Source: Marinibacterium profundimaris (GTDB taxonomy: Bacteria; Pseudomonadota; Alphaproteobacteria; Rhodobacterales; Rhodobacteraceae). Taken from it: a DNA stretch of 64,000 nt. The translations under genes and the position numbers were made by a program. The notes below the pieces were generated by a model, which was given only the letters and a program-made list of their open reading frames with translations, had not been told where the DNA came from and searched no databases. Positions within the stretch are counted from its first letter, which is position 1; each line of letters opens with the position of its first letter. Positions 46,126 through 54,752 of this stretch are shown piece by piece. The DNA lies in the NCBI RefSeq assembly GCF_002210095.1, contig NZ_AQQR01000009.1, forward strand, positions 62,001-126,000. Direction: 5' to 3'.

Positions 46126-47597
46126 GAGGCCAGACCTTCGTCAGGGGCGCAGGCAAGGTCGAGCAGCCGCACGCCGCCGCGCCTGGACAGCCGATGGGCG
46201 ACGAAGGCGGCATGCAGCCGCGCGATATCCATCCCGGCGACACGATCCTCCGCCCTGGCGGCGCAGAGCTCCTCCTGCCGGATCTCGTACCACAGCGCCA
46301 TGAGATCGGCGCCGTCCCAGCGTTCCGGAAGGGGCGGATCCTCGGGCGTCCATCCATGCGCGGGCACAGGGACGGGCACCGGAGCAGGCTCTGCGGTCAG
46401 GCGCGGAAGCCGCGCGGCCAGCGCCCCGGTCAGCCGCGCCGCCTGACCAAGCCCGAGAAGGCCGGCCTCCGGCAGGCCCAGATGATCGAGCAGCGCGGCG
46501 ATTGCGGCGGAGGTCGCGCCCAGCGGATCGCTGTCGCCTGACGCCTCGGTCAGGCCGCAGCCGGGCAGTTCGGGAACCAGCACGGGCCGGTGCACGGCCT
46601 GACGCCGCGCCACGTCCGCCGCGGTCAGGCCGGAGCCGGGGAGCGGGTGCAGCAGAACGAGCGGCTGACCCTTGGCGCCGCGATCGTGGAACCGGAAGAA
46701 CTGGTTGCCGGGCGCGACCTGAAGCGCGCCGTCGCGCCGGATTTCGGCGGGCGGCGGGGCAGGGGTCCGCGCCGCGCCGGGCAGGCTCTGCATAAGGTCG
46801 GCCACGCGGTCGAGCCAGTCGGACTGTGCCGCGGGGCAGGAGGCGATGCTGTCGCCCGGCCGCGCCGGCGGCAGCCGGTCGAGGTGCCCGTGCAGCAGGT
46901 CCGAGGTCCGCGCGAAGACATGGCAGGGCACGGTCAGCGCCGCGTAGACCTCGGCGGCGCTAAACCGGAAAGACGCGGCATAGGCGGTGGCGTAATGCGG
47001 CCCGGCCCGCAGGAAATCGTCGAACACCGCGCGGTGCTTGTCCAGCGGCGTGGGGGCGGGCAGGGCTGCCGCCTGACCGCGCAGGTACCAGGGGAAGAAC
47101 CCGTACTGATCGCGCACCCGGGACCAGAGCCGCGCCACGTGCGAGCCATCCCACGCAGGCTCGAACGGCACGAGATACGAGGTCTCGTAATCCTCGCGCT
47201 CGCGAGGGGTGAACACCGGATAGCCGTCAAGAACGAGCCCCGACACAAGGTCCGGCCGCCTTTGGCCAAGTGCCGCGGCGATGGTGGAGCCGGTATGGGT
47301 GCCGTAGACCCGCAGGCCGGTGAGCCCGAGCAGATCGAACGCCGCGGCAATGGCATCGGCGAAATCGTCGATCTCGGGGAAGCGCAGGGGCAGCGGGTCC
47401 GAAAGACCATAGCCGGGCGTGTCGATGGCGAAGACCGTGAAGCTTCGTGCCAGGTGCGATGCAAGCGGATCGAGCACATGGGTGCTGCGCGGGGATTCAT
47501 GCAGCAGCACCACCGGTGGACCTTCACCGTAGCGTCTGTAATGGAGGCATTGGCCGCCCGGGCTGACGATATGGCTTTGGGAACTGGGGTGATGCAT
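46122..47597 (-). CDS. Double alpha/beta-hydrolase-fold protein with altered nucleophile
   Basis: Protein of 491 residues made of two alpha/beta-hydrolase-like units. Unit one (about 1-285) has PPVVLLHESPRSTHVLDPLA (oxyanion region) and an elbow GTHTG with His101 where Ser, Asp or Cys is normal. Unit two (about 315-491) begins RFHDRGAKGQPLVLLHPLPG and has LLGLGQAA at the elbow, again without a nucleophile. Classical esterase activity is therefore doubtful; a lyase, decarboxylase-like or cofactor-free role is possible. The ATG at 47597 has GGGAGG seven bases upstream. It is cotranscribed with the racemase and divergent from the amidohydrolase operon. Confidence 0.72.
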   Translation of the reverse strand: MHHPSSQSHIVSPGGQCLHYRRYGEGPPVVLLHESPRSTHVLDPLASHLARSFTVFAIDTPGYGLSDPLPLRFPEIDDFADAIAAAFDLLGLTGLRVYGTHTGSTIAAALGQRRPDLVSGLVLDGYPVFTPREREDYETSYLVPFEPAWDGSHVARLWSRVRDQYGFFPWYLRGQAAALPAPTPLDKHRAVFDDFLRAGPHYATAYAASFRFSAAEVYAALTVPCHVFARTSDLLHGHLDRLPPARPGDSIASCPAAQSDWLDRVADLMQSLPGAARTPAPPPAEIRRDGALQVAPGNQFFRFHDRGAKGQPLVLLHPLPGSGLTAADVARRQAVHRPVLVPELPGCGLTEASGDSDPLGATSAAIAALLDHLGLPEAGLLGLGQAARLTGALAARLPRLTAEPAPVPVPVPAHGWTPEDPPLPERWDGADLMALWYEIRQEELCAARAEDRVAGMDIARLHAAFVAHRLSRRGGVRLLDLACAPDEGLAS

Positions 47598-47675
47598 GCC
47601 GGTGCCTCCCGCTGTTGGCCCGACCATGAAAGGCGCCACCTTGCCATGGGTAAAGCGATGATTGCTGACCTGTGA

Positions 47676-47690
47676 CTTAGGAAATCTAAG
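47676..47690. promoter_or_regulatory. LysR-type box CTTAG-N5-CTAAG
   Basis: A perfect inverted repeat, CTTAG GAAAT CTAAG, in the 235-bp divergent gap between the alpha/beta-hydrolase and amidohydrolase genes. The form resembles AmpR/GcvA-type LysR sites. Its centre lies 63 bp (six helical turns) from that of a second box at 47739. Confidence 0.5.
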
Positions 47691-47738
47691 GTCGGGTCCC
47701 GGCAGCGGCCACATGGGGCACCGGGCAAGGTACCTCGC

Positions 47739-47753
47739 CTTAGAAAAGCTAAC
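47739..47753. promoter_or_regulatory. LysR-type box CTTAG-N5-CTAAC
   Basis: TTAG AAAAG CTAA is a near copy of the box at 47676 and of the classical AmpR half-sites. It lies 80 bp before the amidohydrolase start. The likely ligand is the AmpR/GcvA-like LysR protein encoded at 54743-55717. Confidence 0.5.
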
Positions 47754-47832
47754 TCATTGCCAAGATTTCGTCTGTTGAGCGGTCGGGTCCTGCCCGCCAC
47801 GCTTCATGGAAACGCAATCCGGAGGACGGAAC

Positions 47833-48693
47833 TTGGTCCAGGCGATCGACATCATCTGCAATCTTTTCACCCCCACCGAAGTTGAGAACGACCAGACCGG
47901 GCTGGACGACACCTTCAAGGCCCAGGTCCGCATGGCCAGGGCCGACTGGGGCGGCGTCGAGATGGACGACTACATCCGGCGCATGGACGAGGCAGGAATC
48001 GAACGCTCTTTCCTGGCCGCTGTGCGCTGTGGCGACATGAACATCAAGGGCTCTTACGAGATCTCTTACGAAAGGGTGGCCGAGGTCTGTGCGAAATACC
48101 CCGACCGCTTCAGCGGTCTGGCGGGGCTTGACCCGACGCGGGGCATGCAGGGGCTGCGCGATCTGGACATGGCCGTGAAGGACTATGGCTTCATCGGGGC
48201 GCATTTCTATCCGCACTGGTTCGGCCTCGCCCCGGATCACGCCAAGTGGTACCCCTATTACGCCAAGTGCTGCGAGCTCGACATCCCGGTGATGCTGCAG
48301 GTCGGGCACAACCTGGTCTATTCGCGCGAGCGGCGCCTGCCGTCGGTCGGACGGCCCATCGCGCTGGACCAGGTCGCCATCGATTTCCCGGATCTCGCGA
48401 TCATCGGCATCCATATCGGCGTGCCCTGGACCGACGAGATGATCTCGATGGCGTGGAAACATGCCAATATCTACATCGGCGTCGACGCCTATGCGCCCAA
48501 GCACTGGCCACCGCAGATCGTGCATTACCTCAACACCTATGGCCGCGGGAAGGTGCTGTTCGGCACCGACTGGCCGGTGATCGACCCGATCCGGGGCGTG
48601 TCCGAGATCGCGGCGATGGGCCTCCGGCCCGAGTCGCACGAGGCGCTGATGCGGGATACGGCCGTGTCGCTCTTCAAGCTGGATGCCGGCTGA
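47833..48693 (+). CDS. Amidohydrolase-2-family protein lacking the N-terminal HxH motif
   Basis: TIM-barrel protein of 286 residues, related to ACMSD/gamma-resorcylate decarboxylases. The usual DxHxH metal motif after strand one is replaced by DIICN. Later elements remain: GAHFYPHWFG near 128, MLQVGHN near 155, IIGIHIGVPW near 191 and the catalytic Asp in LFGTDWPV near 241. A TTG start is chosen because GGAGG lies seven bases upstream; an ATG at 47806 has no such site. The protein may be a metal-poor decarboxylase or hydrolase. It heads the operon with acyl-CoA enzymes and the TAXI-TRAP transporter. Confidence 0.75.
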   Translation: MVQAIDIICNLFTPTEVENDQTGLDDTFKAQVRMARADWGGVEMDDYIRRMDEAGIERSFLAAVRCGDMNIKGSYEISYERVAEVCAKYPDRFSGLAGLDPTRGMQGLRDLDMAVKDYGFIGAHFYPHWFGLAPDHAKWYPYYAKCCELDIPVMLQVGHNLVYSRERRLPSVGRPIALDQVAIDFPDLAIIGIHIGVPWTDEMISMAWKHANIYIGVDAYAPKHWPPQIVHYLNTYGRGKVLFGTDWPVIDPIRGVSEIAAMGLRPESHEALMRDTAVSLFKLDAG

Positions 48694-48695
48694 CC

Positions 48696-49847
48696 ATGCC
48701 CTACGAAGACCCCTTCATGACATCGGACCAGGCCGAGATCCTGCGCTCGATCGACCGCTGCATGGCGCGTCACCTCCCGCCCGAGGCGGTGCGGAAGCAC
48801 GACATGGAGCACAGCTTTCCCGAGGGGCTTCTCAAGGCCTTCGGCGAGCTCGGGATCCTCGGCCTGCCATTCCCGGAAGACCACGGCGGGCTGGCGCAGG
48901 ACTGGACCACCGTGTCGCTGGTGCAGGAGCGGCTGGGCTATCACGCGGCGATCGCCGCGGCGCTGTATTCGATCACGGTGGATTTCGGCGGCATGACCCT
49001 GATGACCGCCGGGACCGGGGCGCAGAAAGAGAGGCTGCTGCCGGGGCTGGTGGCGGGCGATCTGCAATTCGCGCTGGCCCTGACCGAACCGCAGGCGGGA
49101 ACCGATGCGGCGGCGCTGACGACGAAGGCCACGCGCACCGAAACCGGCTGGCGCGTCAGCGGGCGCAAGATCTGGATCAGCCTGGCCGACACCGCCGATT
49201 ATCTTGTCACGCCCTGCCGGACCGAACCGGGCAGCACCGGCAAGCGCGGCATCACCATGCTGATGATCCCGCGCCAAAGCGACGGGATCGCGATGACCGT
49301 GATCCCGAAGCTGGGGACCCACGCGATGGTCTCCTACGAGGTGACCTTCGATGACGTCGAGGTGGGGCAAGAGGCTTTGATCGGCACCGAGGGCGATGGC
49401 TTTCGCGTGCTGATGTCAACCCTGCAGTACAGCCGGGCCGGCCAGGCGGCCAATGCTCTGGGTCAGGCGCAGGCCGCAATCGACCTGGGACGATCCCACG
49501 CGATCGAGCGGCGGCAGTTCGGCCAGAGGCTGGCCGATTTCCAGGTGCTGCGGCACCGGCTCGTCGACATGCAGATGCGGGTCGATCAGGCGCGGCTGAC
49601 GCTCTATGACCTGGCGCGGCGGATCTCGGAAGGGCATCCCTGCCGCAAGGAATCCGCGACGACAAAGGTCCTCGCCTCCGAGGCGCTGCAATACGTGACG
49701 CATCACGGCATGCAGATCATGGCCAGCGCGGGCTATGCGGCGGAAAGCGACATGAACCGATACTGGCGGGACGGACGGCTGCTGAGCTTCGGCGAAGGCG
49801 CCAACGAAATGCTGCGCGACCTGATCGCGCGAGAGATGGACCTATGA
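48696..49847 (+). CDS. Acyl-CoA dehydrogenase
   Basis: FAD-dependent acyl-CoA dehydrogenase of 383 residues. ALALTEPQAGTDAAAL near residue 122 and ERRQFGQRLADFQVLRHRLV near 270 are signature segments. The C-terminal SFGEGANEMLRDLIAREM carries the usual Glu-containing loop of the family. Its start lies two bases after the amidohydrolase stop. It would oxidise the CoA ester formed by the acyl-CoA ligase encoded next to it. Chain-length preference cannot be read. Confidence 0.88.
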   Translation: MPYEDPFMTSDQAEILRSIDRCMARHLPPEAVRKHDMEHSFPEGLLKAFGELGILGLPFPEDHGGLAQDWTTVSLVQERLGYHAAIAAALYSITVDFGGMTLMTAGTGAQKERLLPGLVAGDLQFALALTEPQAGTDAAALTTKATRTETGWRVSGRKIWISLADTADYLVTPCRTEPGSTGKRGITMLMIPRQSDGIAMTVIPKLGTHAMVSYEVTFDDVEVGQEALIGTEGDGFRVLMSTLQYSRAGQAANALGQAQAAIDLGRSHAIERRQFGQRLADFQVLRHRLVDMQMRVDQARLTLYDLARRISEGHPCRKESATTKVLASEALQYVTHHGMQIMASAGYAAESDMNRYWRDGRLLSFGEGANEMLRDLIAREMDL

Positions 49848-51328
49848 TTTCCCAGAACCTGGCAGACTACATCGAACAGAACGCCCGCCGGCGCGGAGAT
49901 CGCGTCGCGTTGCGCGACCAGGACGGCGAGATGCGCTATGCCGCGCTCGGCCCGGCCATGATCAGCACCGCCGGCTGGCTGCAGCATCATGGTGTCGCGC
50001 GCGGACAGGTCGTGGGCATCGCGATGCGGGATGGTATCGACTACGTCGTGGCGATGCTCGCCATCATCCGGGCGGGCGCCATTCTTCTGCCGATGGATCC
50101 GCGCTGGACCTCGACCGAAAAGGAAAACGTCGCGCGCGCCTTCTCGGCCGCCTTCGTCGTGACCGACGCGCCCGAAACCTGCCAGATCACGGCCACGCAT
50201 GTGCTGACCTTCGATCCCGCAGCGATGACGGCGGCGCATCCGTTCACGCCCCCGGCGAATTTCTCGGCCGACGAGCCGTTGCTGATGTCGCTCTCGTCCG
50301 GCACCACTGGCATGCCCAAGGGCCCGCGGATCACCCACCGGCAGATGATGCTGCGGCATTACTCGGAATGGGTGTCTCTCGGATTCCATCAGGACGACGT
50401 GAACCTTTGCGCGACGCCGCTCTATTTCGGCGGTGGGCGCGGGTTCACCCTGTCCTACCTCATGGGCGGTGCCACGGTCGTCTTCTGTCCGCCGCCCTAC
50501 CGGCCCGAGATGGTCGCCGAGCTGATCCGCACCCAGGGCGTGACCTCGTCCTTCCTGGTGCCGACGCTGCTGCGCCGCATCCGGGAGGCGCCGGAGGAGA
50601 TCCGCGAGGCGGTCCAGTCGTTGCGCCTGCTGATCTGCTCGGGCTCGGCGCTGCATCCGGACGAACGGGCCGACCTGCTGGAGAACGTCAACGGCACGAT
50701 CGTGAACTTCTACGCCTCGACCGAAGGCGGTGGGGTGTCGATCCTCTATCCCGGCGAACTCGGCGAGGTGGCGCGGTCGGTGGGTCGGCCGATCCTCGGC
50801 TCTGAACTGTCGATCACCGACAACGACGGCCAGCCGCTCGGGGCCGGCGAAATCGGCCATATCCGTCAGCGGGCGCCCTGGCATCCGGACGGCTTCTACC
50901 GCAATCCCGAGGAAACGGCCCGCTATTTCCAGGACGGCTGGTACTTGCCCGGCGATCTCGGGTATCTCGATGAACAGGGGTACCTGTTCATCACCGGCCG
51001 GTCGAAGGACATGATCATCCGCGGCGGCGTGAACATCTATCCCAACGAGATCGAGGCGACGCTGATCGCCCATCCCCATGTGAGCGATGCGGCCGTCGTC
51101 GGTGTGCCCTCGGCGCAATTCGGCGAAGAGGTCGCGGCCTTTGTCGTACCGGCGGTGACCGGGCTGGACCTGGCCGCGCTGGCCGATCACTGCCGCGCGG
51201 GTCTGGCCGCCTACAAGGTGCCGACCCGCTTCGAGGTTCTGGACGAGTTGCCGCGCAATTCCGGCGGAAAGGTCATCAAACCGGACCTGGTCCGGCGCCT
51301 TCAGGAGGTCCCCGAACCGGGGGCCTGA
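49844..51328 (+). CDS. AMP-forming acyl-CoA ligase
   Basis: Adenylate-forming enzyme of 494 residues. The P-loop LSSGTTGMPKG is near residue 149, STEGGG near 293, the hinge and core motif GWYLPGDLGYLDEQGYLFIT near 366, RSKDMIIRGGVNIYPNEIEA near 387, and the catalytic Lys in NSGGKVIKPD near 475. It activates a carboxylic acid with ATP and CoA. It overlaps the acyl-CoA dehydrogenase gene (ATGA). Together with the TAXI transporter it suggests uptake and CoA-dependent breakdown of a small acid. Confidence 0.9.
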   Translation: MISQNLADYIEQNARRRGDRVALRDQDGEMRYAALGPAMISTAGWLQHHGVARGQVVGIAMRDGIDYVVAMLAIIRAGAILLPMDPRWTSTEKENVARAFSAAFVVTDAPETCQITATHVLTFDPAAMTAAHPFTPPANFSADEPLLMSLSSGTTGMPKGPRITHRQMMLRHYSEWVSLGFHQDDVNLCATPLYFGGGRGFTLSYLMGGATVVFCPPPYRPEMVAELIRTQGVTSSFLVPTLLRRIREAPEEIREAVQSLRLLICSGSALHPDERADLLENVNGTIVNFYASTEGGGVSILYPGELGEVARSVGRPILGSELSITDNDGQPLGAGEIGHIRQRAPWHPDGFYRNPEETARYFQDGWYLPGDLGYLDEQGYLFITGRSKDMIIRGGVNIYPNEIEATLIAHPHVSDAAVVGVPSAQFGEEVAAFVVPAVTGLDLAALADHCRAGLAAYKVPTRFEVLDELPRNSGGKVIKPDLVRRLQEVPEPGA

Positions 51329-51418
51329 GGGTCGCCGCGCGGAAAAGGTATGACAGCGCGCCCCCGGCAAGCCGGTTGCGCAGAAGAGCAAATAAACCAA
51401 GCAACAGGGATAAATGAC

Positions 51419-52378
51419 ATGAAACGTACATTCACCTGCCTGGCGGCGGCGCTCATCTCGACAGCGATTGGCGGCGCGGCTGCGGCCCAGGAATTCGCGC
51501 GGATCGGCGGCGGCCTGGCCGGCACCTACCCGCTGTTCTCGGCCAAGCTCTCGGAGCTGATCAACAACAACATCGACGGCGTGCGCGCCTCGGTCGTTCC
51601 CTCGGACAGCGAACAGGCCCAGGCCATGCTGCAGATGGGCGAGATGGAGTTCAACATCGCCTATACCTGGCTGGTCAAGAAGATCGCCGACGGCAATGGC
51701 GGCTATGGCGTCGATACGCCGGATGTGCGCCACATCATCACGCTTTACGGCTCGACCCTGCAGCCGATCGCCCGGCCCGACACGATCGAAAGCCTGGCCG
51801 AGCTGAAGGACACCCCGCTGCGGGTCTGGACCGGGCCCGAGGCGCAGTTCTTCTATCAGATCGTCGAGCCGGTGTTGCAGGCCCATGGCATGGAAGTCGC
51901 GGATATCCGCGAGGCCGGCGGCGTGACCGAGACGGTCGATTACGGCGGCGAGATGCAGGCCTTCCAGGACGGGCGGCTGGATGTCGGCTTTTTCTCGGGC
52001 GGCGTGCCCTATGGTCTGCTGCAGCAGATCGAACGCGCACCGGGCTTCGAGCTGGTCGGCATGACGCCCGAGGCGATGGACAAGCTGAGCGAGATCCTTC
52101 CGGGCATCACCGGCTACACGATCCCCGCCGGCACATACGAGGGGCAGGACGAGGACGAGATCGTGCCGTTCTACGTCAACCAGCTGGTGACCAACGTCAA
52201 CGTGTCGGACGATCTGGTCTACGAGGTCACCAAGCTGATGTATGAGAACTATGCCGAGTTCCACGGCCTCTTCCCCGGCTCGGAAGAGATCGACGACAAG
52301 GATCCGCTGGCCAACAACGAGGTGCCGCTGCATCCCGGTGCCGAACGCTTCTACCGTGAAGTCGGCGTCATAGAATAA
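51419..52378 (+). CDS. TAXI-family TRAP transporter substrate-binding protein
   Basis: Periplasmic protein of 319 residues. The signal peptide ends near residue 24 (GGAAAAQEF). ARIGGGLAGTYPLFSAKLSE at the mature N-terminus, MLQMGEMEFNIAYTWLV near 80 and the DVGFFSGGVPYG pocket segment near 189 mark the TAXI (TctC-like, receptor-type) family. AGGGA precedes the ATG. The gene lies 90 bp after the CoA ligase gene. A strong hairpin separates it from the permease gene. Confidence 0.9.
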   Translation: MKRTFTCLAAALISTAIGGAAAAQEFARIGGGLAGTYPLFSAKLSELINNNIDGVRASVVPSDSEQAQAMLQMGEMEFNIAYTWLVKKIADGNGGYGVDTPDVRHIITLYGSTLQPIARPDTIESLAELKDTPLRVWTGPEAQFFYQIVEPVLQAHGMEVADIREAGGVTETVDYGGEMQAFQDGRLDVGFFSGGVPYGLLQQIERAPGFELVGMTPEAMDKLSEILPGITGYTIPAGTYEGQDEDEIVPFYVNQLVTNVNVSDDLVYEVTKLMYENYAEFHGLFPGSEEIDDKDPLANNEVPLHPGAERFYREVGVIE

Positions 52379-52389
52379 AGCCCGCAGGT

Positions 52390-52417
52390 CCCGCGGCGGC
52401 GTCCTGCCCGCCGCGGG
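52390..52417 (+). terminator. Intercistronic hairpin after TAXI binding-protein gene
   Basis: CCCGCGGCGG and CCGCCGCGGG form a perfect ten-base-pair stem with an eight-base loop in the 70-bp gap before the permease gene. No T-run is seen, as with the similar hairpins after two other binding-protein genes in the window. Confidence 0.68.
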
Positions 52418-52448
52418 CCGATACAAGACGAGCCGAAGGAAGCAGACC

Positions 52449-54752
52449 ATGTCCTCCATGTCATCCACCGAGGTTCTGCTCGGACACCCATCCGCGCCCG
52501 CGGTGGACCGGGCCTTTCACTGGCTCGTCGCGGTCGTCTGCACCTTCTACGTCTTCATCCACCTCTACCTGGGCTTCTATGGCTCGCCCGACAGCCAGTT
52601 GCTGAACGCGCTGCATGTCAACTCGGCGCTGGCCATCGTGTTCATGACCCGGCCCGCCGTTGCGCGCGGGAATGCGATCTACGTGCCGCTGCGCTTCGTC
52701 GATGCGCTGGCGGTGCTGGGCTGTCTGTGGTGCGCGGCCTATTTCCTGATCGAGATCGACAGCTGGTCGATGCGGACGCTGGTGTTCCGGCCGATCGACT
52801 ATTTCACCTCGATCCTCTTCGTCGTGCTGATCCTCGAGGCCTGCCGCAGGGCGGTGGGTCTCGTGCTGGTCGTGATCTGCGTGGTGCTGATGCTCTACGC
52901 GATGAATTCGGACCATTTCGGCGGCATGTTCTACGGCGCGCCGGTGACGCCGACGCGCCTGCTGCAGACGGTGTTCCTGGGCAGCGCCGGGATCTTCGGC
53001 GTCGCGGTGTCGGTGATGACGCAATACGTGGTGCTGTTCATTCTCTTCGGCGTACTGCTGAACGCGGTCGGCGGCGGGCGTTTTTTCACCCGCATGGCAT
53101 TCGCGCTTTTCGGGCACCGGAGGGGCGGGCCGGCCAAGGCGGCGGTCGTGTCCTCGGCGATGCTCGGCACGATATCGGGAAGCGCGATCGGCAACGTGGT
53201 CACCACCGGCATCTTCACGATCCCGCTGATGATCCGCCTCGGCTATCGCCGGGCCTTCGCGGGGGGCGTTGAATCGGCGGCCTCGAACGCGGGCATGATC
53301 AGCCCGCCGATCATGGGCGCTGTTGCCTTCATCATGGCCGACATCATGGGCGTGTCGTACCTGTCCATCATCGCCGCCGCGGCCATTCCGGCGGCTCTCT
53401 ACTACGCCGTGATGTTCGTCACCGTCGATCTCGAGGCGCGCAGACTCGGCCTCGCGCCGCTGCCGCGCACCAAGATTCCGCCCGCCTGGCCGATGCTGAA
53501 GCGCGAGGGCTACTTTCTGCTGCCGCTGGTCGTTATCTGCGTGGCGCTGACAATGGGCATGTCGGTGATCGTGGTGGCCGTGCTGACCATCGTGACAACG
53601 GTCGTGATCGGTGTCCTGCGCCGCAACGACAGGCTCGATCCGGTGCGCATGATGCAGGCGGTCGAGGAGACCGCGCGCTCGACCGCGGGGCTTTCGGCCA
53701 CCGCGGCGGCGGCCGGGATCATGCTGGGCGCGATCTTTGCCGTGGGGCTGAGCTATCAGGTCGCGCAGGAAGCCGCGCGCATGGCCGACGGGCATCTCTG
53801 GGCGCTGGTGGTGCTTTGCGCGATCATGGCCATCATAATGGGCATGGGTATGAGCGCGGCGGCAGTCTACCTGACGCTTGCGGCGACGGTCATCCCGATC
53901 ATGCAGCTGGCCGGCATACCCCAGATGGCCGCGCATTTCTACGCGTTCTATTTCGGCATCGCCTCGAACATCACGCCGCCCGTGGCGCTGACGGCCTATG
54001 CCGCAGCGCCAATCGCCAGGTCGAGCCCGGTTGAGACGGGACTATTCGCTGCCAAGCTGGGCATGGCCAACCTGCTGCTTCCCTTCATCTTCATCTATCA
54101 TCCGGCGATCCTGCTGGAAGGCACACCGGTCGAGATCATCACCGTCTCCATCACCAGCCTGCTGGCGCTCTGCGGTTTCGCGGTGGCGACGACGGGCTAT
54201 CTTTTCCGCAACCTCACCGTGGCCGAACGGCTTGCGACAGCGGCGGTCTCGGCCCTGATGTTCCTGCCCGAACCGCTCACGGACGTGGCCGGGATACTGC
54301 TGACGCTGGCCGGCGTGCTGTATCTGCGGCGAACGGCCGGGCGTGATCCGGTCATCGCGCGCAAGACGCCCGTGCGGAGCGAGACTGCCGGGCCCGAGGG
54401 CTGGCTGGCCCGCTGGGCGCGGAAACGGATGGAGAAGGAAGACGCGGCGGCGGTCGATGCGATCCCGGCGCGGGTGGACGAGGACAGCCTGCTGGAAGGG
54501 CTCTTTACCGATCCCGAGGAGGATACCCGTCTGCGCCCCGATACCCGGATCGCCGCGGCGGCCACCTGGATCGTGACCTTCGCCACGGCGGGCATATTCC
54601 AGTATGCCGGGTCAGTCTATCTGCATGCCCGCAATCCCGAGCTCTGGACCGCGCTGATGCTGGTGGCGTCGGTGGTCTTCGTCAGCGGGCTGATGATCGC
54701 CATGCGCACCCTTGGCGGCGCGCCGGCCGCGCAAGCGCAGCGTCAATCGTAG
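52449..54752 (+). CDS. TRAP transporter permease, fused small and large subunits (TAXI type)
   Basis: Fused DctQM-type membrane protein of 767 residues. About four helices at the start (HWLVAVVCTFYVFIHLYLGF, FVDALAVLGCLWCAAYFLI) correspond to the small subunit. Then come the large-subunit segments GTISGSAIGNVVTTGIFTIP near 240, VESAASNAGMISPPIMGAVA near 275 and FYFGIASNITPPVALTAYAA near 500. A soluble stretch near residues 635-700 precedes two last helices. It is the last gene of the operon and overlaps the convergent lysR gene by ten bases. Confidence 0.9.
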   Translation: MSSMSSTEVLLGHPSAPAVDRAFHWLVAVVCTFYVFIHLYLGFYGSPDSQLLNALHVNSALAIVFMTRPAVARGNAIYVPLRFVDALAVLGCLWCAAYFLIEIDSWSMRTLVFRPIDYFTSILFVVLILEACRRAVGLVLVVICVVLMLYAMNSDHFGGMFYGAPVTPTRLLQTVFLGSAGIFGVAVSVMTQYVVLFILFGVLLNAVGGGRFFTRMAFALFGHRRGGPAKAAVVSSAMLGTISGSAIGNVVTTGIFTIPLMIRLGYRRAFAGGVESAASNAGMISPPIMGAVAFIMADIMGVSYLSIIAAAAIPAALYYAVMFVTVDLEARRLGLAPLPRTKIPPAWPMLKREGYFLLPLVVICVALTMGMSVIVVAVLTIVTTVVIGVLRRNDRLDPVRMMQAVEETARSTAGLSATAAAAGIMLGAIFAVGLSYQVAQEAARMADGHLWALVVLCAIMAIIMGMGMSAAAVYLTLAATVIPIMQLAGIPQMAAHFYAFYFGIASNITPPVALTAYAAAPIARSSPVETGLFAAKLGMANLLLPFIFIYHPAILLEGTPVEIITVSITSLLALCGFAVATTGYLFRNLTVAERLATAAVSALMFLPEPLTDVAGILLTLAGVLYLRRTAGRDPVIARKTPVRSETAGPEGWLARWARKRMEKEDAAAVDAIPARVDEDSLLEGLFTDPEEDTRLRPDTRIAAAATWIVTFATAGIFQYAGSVYLHARNPELWTALMLVASVVFVSGLMIAMRTLGGAPAAQAQRQS

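Noticed and set aside
49733-52468. 911-codon minus-strand frame, the longest in the window
   Set aside because: It lies opposite the CoA ligase and TAXI binding-protein genes, both of which have strong family motifs; its own translation is Arg/His/Gly-rich and featureless.
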